From the NCBI GenBank assembly GCA_018350325.1, contig JAEVLN010000007.1, positions 3,949,804 to 4,013,803 of the forward strand: a stretch of 64,000 nucleotides of DNA, given 5' to 3'. The notes below the pieces were generated by a model. It was not told where the DNA came from and did not search any database. It saw only the letters and a program-made list of their open reading frames with translations. Both the position numbers and the translations under genes were made by a program. Every line of letters starts with the position of its first letter. Position 1 is the first letter of the stretch. Source of the stretch: Globodera rostochiensis (Eukaryota > Nematoda > Chromadorea > Rhabditida > Heteroderidae). Below, one piece after another: positions 56,591 to 64,000 of the stretch.

Positions 56591-59500
56591 ATCACTTCGG
56601 GTAGAATTTTCGGCCCGTTTTCGCGCAGTCTAAAAAATAACATTTTTATTACAAATTCAAAGATATATTGGCTATTCTCAACCCGAACTAAACACAACGT
56701 CAACATAAAATTTAAATTTGTCGATTTTTTATTCTCAAATCACCGAGCAACAGCTGGCAAGGCTGGAACTGCACTGCCGTGTAAATGTTCCCGTAGCGTT
56801 CCATCTGCTTCACCAACTTTTTCGCTCCGTACAAATCCACAAATCGGAACGGACCGCCCCAAAAGGACGGGAAGCCGAGGCCGAACACGCTGGCCACATC
56901 GCCGTCCGACTTAAAATGGTTATTCATTATTTGCACAAACAAAACCCCATGGGGGCAAATGGAACTTGGCATTATATAGTAAATGGGGGGGGGGGGGGTG
57001 AAAACAAATTTCCAAAATCATTTATAATAATTATTTATTTATTTAAATACAAATTATTTTGTTTTCCCCACCGGCGATGTGATGATGCCCTCCTCCAAAC
57101 AAATCAGTGCCTCGTTGACAAACCGTGACACCACTCGGATTTGCTGATCTTCAACGGACGAAGCGCCCTCCGATGGGGTCAGCTGATAGCGTGCCAAAAT
57201 CTCCTGGGCCTTCACGTTCGGCACCTTCTTGGACTTCTTGCTGCCCTCCGTTGAATAGGTGTAAATGCCTGGAAAGAAAAAATGATGTTAAATTTAAAAA
57301 AACTTTTTGCACACCTGCCCCGGACTTCTTGCCCTTGAAACCGGCCCTGGTCAGTTCGGCGAGCAGTTCGGGAGAGCCTCCTTGAACTCTGGGGCCAAGC
57401 GCTTTGCTCAAGAAAGCGGCCACATGGTCCCCGACGTCGAGTCCAACCTGAGTTTTTAATTTGTAATTAGGGGAGGTGGGCTTGGAGGAATTTTGTTTAA
57501 ATTTTAACTACCTCATCAGCCAGGGTCGCCATGCCCACAGGGAAGCCAAATTGGGTGGTGATTTTGTCGACTTGTTGTGGCGATACGCCTTCTTGGAACA
57601 GGCGAACCACTTCGTTGAGCATCGGGGCAAGACAGCGTACCACGAAGAAGCCGGGCCCATCCTAAAAGATGCTTTTTTAAACTAAAAAACTTTTGTTTTC
57701 GGAAAAAAACTTTGAAAAAATTGATCTACAAAATCGATTTAACTCTCTCTCTACCTTAACAACAACGATCAATTTCTTTTGGTCCAGCCCGAGCTTTGCT
57801 GCCACGGCAAGCGCCTCTTTGGACGTCTTCTCGGAAACAATTATTTCCAACAGTTGCATTTTGTCGACCGGAGAAAACTTTAGAGGGGCAAGAAAAGGAA
57901 AATATTTTAGACTATTTATAAATTAATTTCTTTTTTTGTTTGTTTTGCAAATAAAAAATTGAAACGGACTTCAGAGTTAAAAAGCTCATTTTGACCCTCA
58001 TGAACTGATCAGGCCAATTTTAATCACTTCATCCTTAGTCCGTCGTCAACCGGTCTTGAACCAAACAATGTTTTTAGAGAAAACAAAGCAACAACCACTG
58101 CGCTACAAACACAGTGGAAGTGCGCTCGAGGACATTGCTTCAATCAGATGATACAAAAATAATTCCCATTGCCCAGCAAAGCCACAATAAACATTTATTT
58201 TTGATTAAATGGAAGACCAAAACTCACGTAATGCATGCCGATGACCCGCTCGGGCCGTTGTGCCGCCGATGCAATGTCGCGAATTGGCAGTGCCGAAGTG
58301 TTGGTTGCAATTACGCAGTGGTTGGGCACAACTTGTTCAAGCTGTACAAAAAAATGTTGTTTAAAACAAATTAAATAAAAACAATCTCTAAAGTCATTCA
58401 TTCATTGCCTTTTGGATGATTTTGTGCTTCAATCCAACGTCCTCGAACACCGCCTCGACCACAACATCGACCTCGCGCAGCTTTTCATAATCGTTCACCA
58501 CCTGTGAATTGGGGTTAAGCAATGAAGCATATTCCATGGTTACATTATTTTTTATTCTTACCGGTTTCAGCTTGGTTAGAAAGACGGCATGTTCTGCAGC
58601 CGTGAACTTCTTGCGCTTCAGCTGCCCCTCCATTTGGGTAGTAATCTGCTTAAGTCCGCGATCGAGCGCTGCCTGGCTTGTGTCCACGAGAATCTGACGT
58701 GGAGGAACGGTTGTATTATCAGAATTAGAAATATTGGAGCGTTGAGCATGTTAATCAAAATCACCACTATTGATTCAACAAAAAACTTTTTTCAAGTTTT
58801 GAATGTGCCAAATCAATTCCCGTACCGTTTCAATGCCCTTGTCAATGCTGACGTTCGCAATGCCAGCGCCCATCAGACCCGCGCCAATGACAGCCATTCG
58901 TCTGAAGTCATTCATTTAGATCAACCAAAATGTTAGGCCCAGATCATCCGAGATTGATCAACGATCACACTGACCAACCAAACATTAACCCGATTAGTGA
59001 ACCGATCGTTGATCACTGATCCATACCCCGGCTCATTCATCAACAACTTCGAACTTACTCCGTTTTGCGCGCCTCGCCGTATTTGTTCTTCTTGCACTCA
59101 GTTTGCCCTGAAGCAACAACAGCATACAATAAATACGGAAGCAATCGCTAATTACGGTACCTTTGAACAGGCCGATGAGCGCCTGCGATTCTGTTGTTTG
59201 AGTGAGGTTGCCAAATTCCTGCAAACAATGTTAGAATTTTTTGCTGTTTTGCTTATTGAAAATGAATTAAAAAGCATATAAAACCCAAAAAATTAGCCAA
59301 AATTTCAACAAAAAAAAATCCCCCAAAAATGTACCCTCGTCTCCTCTTCGTAGCCCTCCTGCATTCCATCCACCAGTCCGGTGCGGATCACGTCCAGAAT
59401 GCGCAACGGTGCCGGGTAGTTGCCGTGCGTTTGCTTCATCACCTTGCCCCGTGCCATCCGCATCACCACCTGTGATTAATGTGGATTATGAAACAACAAA

Positions 59501-62500
59501 CGGTTCTTTTTCGGTGCCAAAGTTTGCCAAAATTGGTAACTTTAATTTCGGTGTTCAAAAAGACGCTAAAATTTTAGCAACGACAAAAGAAATAACAACA
59601 AAAAAAAACAATTTTGTTTGGTTAAACATTTAAATTTTCAATGTTTGATGTGCGCACATACCGCGTCCAGCAACGGCTTTCGGGTCAACAACGCGTTCTG
59701 CACCCGTTCCAGCAGCGGTCGCTCGCGATTCACCTTCAGCGTGCCGGCAGCAAGCTGTTCACAGGTCGAGATGGCAACCTAAAAGCAAAGTGAGTGGTTT
59801 ATATTGTTGTTGTTGGTTCTTTGGTATAAAAATTGTGCAAATTAATGACGACAAATATTTATTATTTTTGTTGGATAGGCACGGCGGGTAAGATGTTCGG
59901 GTTTATCATCCACCACCACCAACCAGTTCACAACACAAACCTCTTCCAAATAGCGATGCGTTCCGCTGATCGGGTCCGTCAGTCCGGGTCCCAATGGCTA
60001 AAAAATTGACTTAAAATTTGCTGCAAAACGAAGAAGAAAAAAAAGAAGAAGCGTGGACAGGCAAATGTTGGCATTGGCACTCACTTGTACGAGCTGGTCA
60101 ACAAAGCCCATCTTCTTCGCCTTGTCCGGTCGAATGATTTTGCCTGAAAATGAGGGGGATTGTTGGTGTATTTTTTGACGGAACAAAATCAGGATCAGCA
60201 ATTTTACCCACCCGTCAGCATCATGTCGAGCGCGTTCTGCAATGAGATAAGCTTGGGCAACCGCTGGGTGCCGCCGGCGCCTGGCAACAGGCCGAGCATC
60301 ACCTCCGGCAGTGCAAACTGCGTCTTCGACGAGTTGACCGCAATGCGGTAATGGCACGCCAGTGCCATCTCCAGCCCGCCGCCCATGCAAGAGCCAGAGA
60401 TGGCGGCAACAATCTAAAATTTTTTGAGTCAGGTGATGATCAGTGGCACATTTTGATTAATTGCATCGGCCGACACTGATCAGAGTGATCAAAATGTGTT
60501 CAATCAGTTTGATCACAAATACAAACAGTTGGCAACCCTGAGCAGGGCCAAATCTAATCGGTGTGGATCAGCAGAATCAAATGGACATGCAAACTCGCAA
60601 ACAACAACAAAAAAATTACTAAAAATTTAATTTTTTTTCATCAAAAATCTATCAAAACCTTACTTACCCCAATGATTTCTTAAAATTTTTTTTTGCAAAT
60701 TGTGCCAAAAAAAACTCACCGGCTTTTTGCTGCCCTCCATACGATCGAAATGGACTTTCGCATCGCGTGAGATGCGCGCCGCTGCGTCGGCCGTGTTGCA
60801 GCGCGACAGCATGCCAATGTCCGCTCCCGCCACAAAACTCTGCAAAAAACATTTTTTTTTTGACAAAAATGTTGGGAAATTTTTTTTTTTTTCGGTTTTT
60901 GTCCGTACGTTCGGCTTGTTAGACATCAGCACAACGCCGCGCACCGACGAGTTCTGTTCGATGGCAGCAAACGCTTTGCGGAGGTCCTCCGACACCGCCT
61001 CGTTGAGTGTGTTTTCCTTGAATTTGAACATTTCCAAATTTGAGAATTAAAAAACAATTTTTGTAATACTTTCATAGAACACAAAACTCAACTTCCATTT
61101 CGAACCTTAGCCAGAATTTTTGAACAAAAAAAAAAATCAATTTTAACAAAGTGGTTGGACCTTACTATATAACGTCATGATTTTGCTTACCAAAAGGGGG
61201 AGGGGAACTATCCAAACTAGAGACCGGAAACTTGGACCCAAAACCCAAAACCCAAAAATTTTTTGGGCATTTTTTGGGTTTTGGTTTTTTTTGGGTTTTG
61301 CGACCATCTGACCCAAAACCCAAAACCCAAAAATTTTTTGGCCATTTTTTGGGTTTTGGGTTTTTTTGGGTTGACAAAACCCAAAATTTTGTACAAAACC
61401 CAAAAAATTTTAGAAAACATAATAAAATGCCCAAATTTCCTATTTTTTTTTTAAATTTTTTATAAAAGTTTTATTCAACACATTTTTCTGACCAGTAATC
61501 ATAAATCCATGAATAATATTAATATCAGGGTAGCCACATGTCAAACCCAAAATCAGGAATACCGGCTGAAAAATCAGAAAAAAATGAGGAATATTTTTTA
61601 GGTGTGTGAATATAATGAATTTAATACCAAAACTTTTTTATTGTAAAGAAAATTGTGTAAAATTTCGATAATTTACCGATTTTTTGAATTTTCAGAAATC
61701 CAATTTCTTTTTGCAAATTCTGCTTTACTGGGGGGGGTGGCGGTCGGCGGTGCCGATAGGCGCCGCCGAGAAAATTTTGGATTTTTGTCTCAATTTGTTA
61801 AGGGATTTGCAACCAAAATTTTAAAATTCCGGCACTTTTTTTGAATTTTTAGGAATGGGAGAGGTCAGCCGGCGCATGTGTTGATTTTTTCAAAAATACT
61901 TATGTTTGCGTCATTTTAATTTTAAAAAATTTGAAAATTTATTTTAAAATTTATTAATGGGGGGGGGGAAGCGTATGTGAGCAGAGGAAAAATGATAAAC
62001 AAGTGCTCGTACTAAAGAAGGTTCGAACCCAACACATTACGTAAAAGTCACCTAAAAGGCAAACCACTAAGCCATCAATTAGTTATAAAGATTCTTGTAA
62101 AAAAGATTGGAAAAACACTAAATGATGCGATCTTTAGGGGTGTAAATTCAATTGGGCAACACCCAAAACTTTTGTACAAAAAAGGGCATGGACCCAAAAC
62201 CCAAAACCCAAAAATTTTTTGGTCATTTTTTGGGTTTTGGTTTTTTTTGGGTTTTGCGACCATCTGACCCAAAACCCAAAACCCAAAAATTTTTTGGTCC
62301 AATTTTTTGTACAAAAAACCCAAAAAATTTTTGGGTTTTGGGTTTTGGGTCCGGACTCTAATCCAAACAAATACCAAAATTTATGAATTTCTTGTCGTTG
62401 CTTAACAAAAAACCAAAAACAAGCACTTGACGAAAGATTATCAGTAGGTCTGCGCCTAATTAAAATTTAATTGAACCTGAAGTGTCCGAATTTCAAAAAG

Positions 62501-63271
62501 GTTAATACCTTCACGTCGGGGACGTCAATTTTGAGCACCGCAATGCCTTGACCCTTCAGTGACCAGGTCACAGCGTCTGCAATTTTAAATATTTAAGGAA
62601 CAATTTTTTCGAAAAAAAAACAATGGTTGATGTTCTTTCAAATTTCGTCCAACACAAAACTCAAAATTTTTTTTTTAGAAATTGTGTTGGTTCCGCTCCG
62701 GACTAAAGAAGCCGGAGCTGTATTTCAACGTTTCGCAAAAATAACTTTACAAAAAAAATTTTTTGTTTACGATAAAGAAAAACCTTTGCGGCCCGCTGTT
62801 TTCACAACGGTATTCTCTGTGAATTTGCCGGGTTCAGCGTCAATTTTGGGCTTTGAGGGCTCAATTTTGCATGCCGGACTCTGTGCCGCCGTGGACGGCG
62901 ATGGCGGTGCCGTACTTTGCATCGCCAATTGGCTTAGGACGGCGGGAGAAATTCCTGAAATTTGCAAAAAACTTTATTTTACAAAGAATTTGCTATACTA
63001 AATCGTATTTTTCACTGGATTAGTGGAATTTTCTGAAATTACCCGATCCCTAAACATGAAATTTTATAGAATTTTTGGAGAACTGATCAGCCGAAGTTTT
63101 GTAGATTTCTGAGGTTCAATTTCAAACCAAAAAGCCATTTAAGCAACAAAATCAAGCAGTATAGGGCTCAACACTTCCCAATCGGTGAATTTCCCTCTTA
63201 AAATTTGGACGCTTTGGTAACTTACGGATATTTCTAAGCAACAATGTTGTGTTACAGAGTCTGGGCAACAT
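56591..63271 (-). CDS. hadha: Mitochondrial trifunctional enzyme subunit alpha (enoyl-CoA hydratase / 3-hydroxyacyl-CoA dehydrogenase)
   Basis: About 22 exons cover the full family length. In mitochondrial beta-oxidation it hydrates long-chain 2-enoyl-CoA and oxidises the 3-hydroxyacyl-CoA with NAD, in complex with the beta thiolase. Exon 1 (63226-63271) and exon 2 (62784-62954) encode a basic presequence, [15 protein letters not shown], then a variable Pro/Ala stretch. Hydratase domain: [31 protein letters not shown] and [20 protein letters not shown], with both catalytic glutamates. Dehydrogenase domain: [19 protein letters not shown] (NAD loop), [40 protein letters not shown] with the catalytic His, and [18 protein letters not shown]-terminal part: [20 protein letters not shown], ending [12 protein letters not shown]. 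The stop is at 56591-56593. The intron after IIQK (58343-58409) uses a GC donor. The 1.5-kb third intron holds two word repeats. TTCGTCAG just before the ATG could be a trans-splice acceptor. Confidence 0.96.
61216..61412. repeat. Word-iterated hairpin (CCCAAAACCCAAAAATTTTT)
   Basis: Starts CTAGAGACCGGAAACTTGG; iterates ACCCAAAACCCAAAAATT and its complement. Intron 3 of the trifunctional enzyme gene. Confidence 0.75.
61997..62083 (-). repeat. tRNA-like segment (SINE head?)
   Basis: Minus strand: GATGGCTTAGTGGTTTGCC (A-box-like) and GGGTTCGAACC (B box) about 30 bp apart. Also AAAAGTCACCTAAAAGG between them. No cloverleaf. Confidence 0.4.
62160..62362. repeat. Word-iterated hairpin, second copy (CCCAAAACCCAAAAATTTTT)
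   Basis: Same family as 61216-61412, ending GGGTTTTGGGTCCGGACTCT. Same intron. Confidence 0.75.
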
Positions 63272-64000
63272 CTGACGAATAATTAGCACTATTATTGACC
63301 GATTAAATATCAATTTGTCTTCTTAATATGTAATTTAAAAAAATGAAATGAATGTTTACGAATAAAACAGCAGCGAAAAGAGAGTACAAAGTACGCATTT
63401 GTCGTCGACCCCCCGCCGACCCTTTTTCCTTATCCCACACACTCTGGCTGTCCTCCGTTCCCTCTCCTCCTACTCATTCATTAGCCAGCAAATCAATGCA
63501 CATTCATTCATCCCATGGATGTGGTGAAGTACTGACTGACCATGGACGGTAAAAAAGAAAAAAAAGGAAGCGAATTAATATTTGAACAAATTGTTGGTAA
63601 TAATAAATCTTTGGCGTTCTGTCAGTAAAAAATAAATTACAATGGAAGGTCGAATTGTCCGAAGGGCGAAAGTTTTATAACTTTCTCCAACCTAAACCGA
63701 TTAGGTCGAACATAATATTAGAGTTATCATTAAGTTAAAGCTAAGTGATTGGACAATGTTTAAAAAGTTATGGCAAAAACTCCAAAAATGGCCATTTTTG
63801 GAGGTTTTCTGGCCAAAACTTTTTTCATAATTATCAGCTCGCTTAGTTTTTGCTTATTAATTGCACTCATCGAGAGCTTTCATTTGGTATAATGTTCGAC
63901 CTAATGGGTTTAGGTTGTAGAAAGTTATAAAGCATTCGGCACTCAAACCCTTTTCGAGGCGCCGAGTACGAATGGACGCTTCATTTCATGAACGGCAAAA
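63272..64000. other. Right edge: upstream flank and inverted-repeat element
   Basis: Upstream flank of the trifunctional enzyme gene. 63664-63940 is an inverted repeat whose arms read TTATAACTTTCTCCAACCTA and, inverted at the other end, TAGGTTGTAGAAAGTTATAA. Its inner part (AAGTTAAAGCTAAGTGATTG, AAAAAGTTATGGCAAAAACT) matches the element at 53968-54283, so the two are relatives. The last 40 bp could be coding (GAEYEWTLHFMNGK frame, plus strand), but this is too short to call. Confidence 0.5.
63664..63940. mobile_element. Inverted-repeat element, relative of the homeobox-intron element
   Basis: About 277 bp; both ends carry TTATAACTTTCTxCAACCTAAACC, TTAGGTCGAACATxATA and reverse complements. 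No clear target duplication could be fixed. Confidence 0.65.

Overview
This is nuclear DNA from a nematode, most likely a cyst nematode (Heteroderinae, Globodera/Heterodera type). The genes are intron-rich with short exons. Conserved metazoan genes (MRCK kinase, CIB-type EF-hand protein, Staufen, mitochondrial trifunctional enzyme alpha) lie beside a small family of short secreted proteins. Those have a TATA box and the hexamer ATGCCA (the 'DOG box' described for Globodera dorsal-gland effectors) just upstream. Several introns use GC-AG splice sites, also reported as frequent in Globodera. The genus is an inference; no search was run.

Layout: 1-7.9 kb, minus strand, 5' two thirds of an MRCK-type kinase (kinase domain plus coiled coils; the gene leaves the window on the left), with a bacterial/organellar-type 23S rRNA fragment in one intron. 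10.6-14.1 kb, two unrecognised multi-exon genes on the minus strand. 17.7-19.5 kb, a secreted repeat protein with a duplicated exon. 21.5-22.4, 27.3-29.3, 31.3-31.9 and 34.6-35.7 kb, four plus-strand effector-like genes sharing a signal-peptide exon. 23.4-24.9 kb, a CIB2/calm-1-like gene. 40.5-48.9 kb, Staufen with all five dsRNA-binding domains, minus strand. 53.5-56.1 kb, a homeobox gene, plus strand. 56.6-63.3 kb, the complete trifunctional enzyme alpha subunit, minus strand.

The rest is dense with short non-autonomous elements. One class has termini made of tandem copies of a short word and is bounded by 8-10 bp target-site duplications (27.6, 32.4, 37.1, 49.9 and 53.5 kb; one carries a degenerate FLYWCH ORF). 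A second class is short hairpin-rich stretches that iterate a private word and start and end with a small inverted TAGAG/TAGGG-like motif (more than 20 cases). The most notable locus is the homeodomain: a 316-bp inverted-repeat element sits exactly inside the homeodomain coding sequence, flanked by an 8-bp duplication, and can be spliced out as an intron that keeps the domain in frame at normal length.

Gene models were assembled by hand from splice signals, reading phase and family alignment. Models whose phases close exactly are stated as such; uncertain junctions are flagged.
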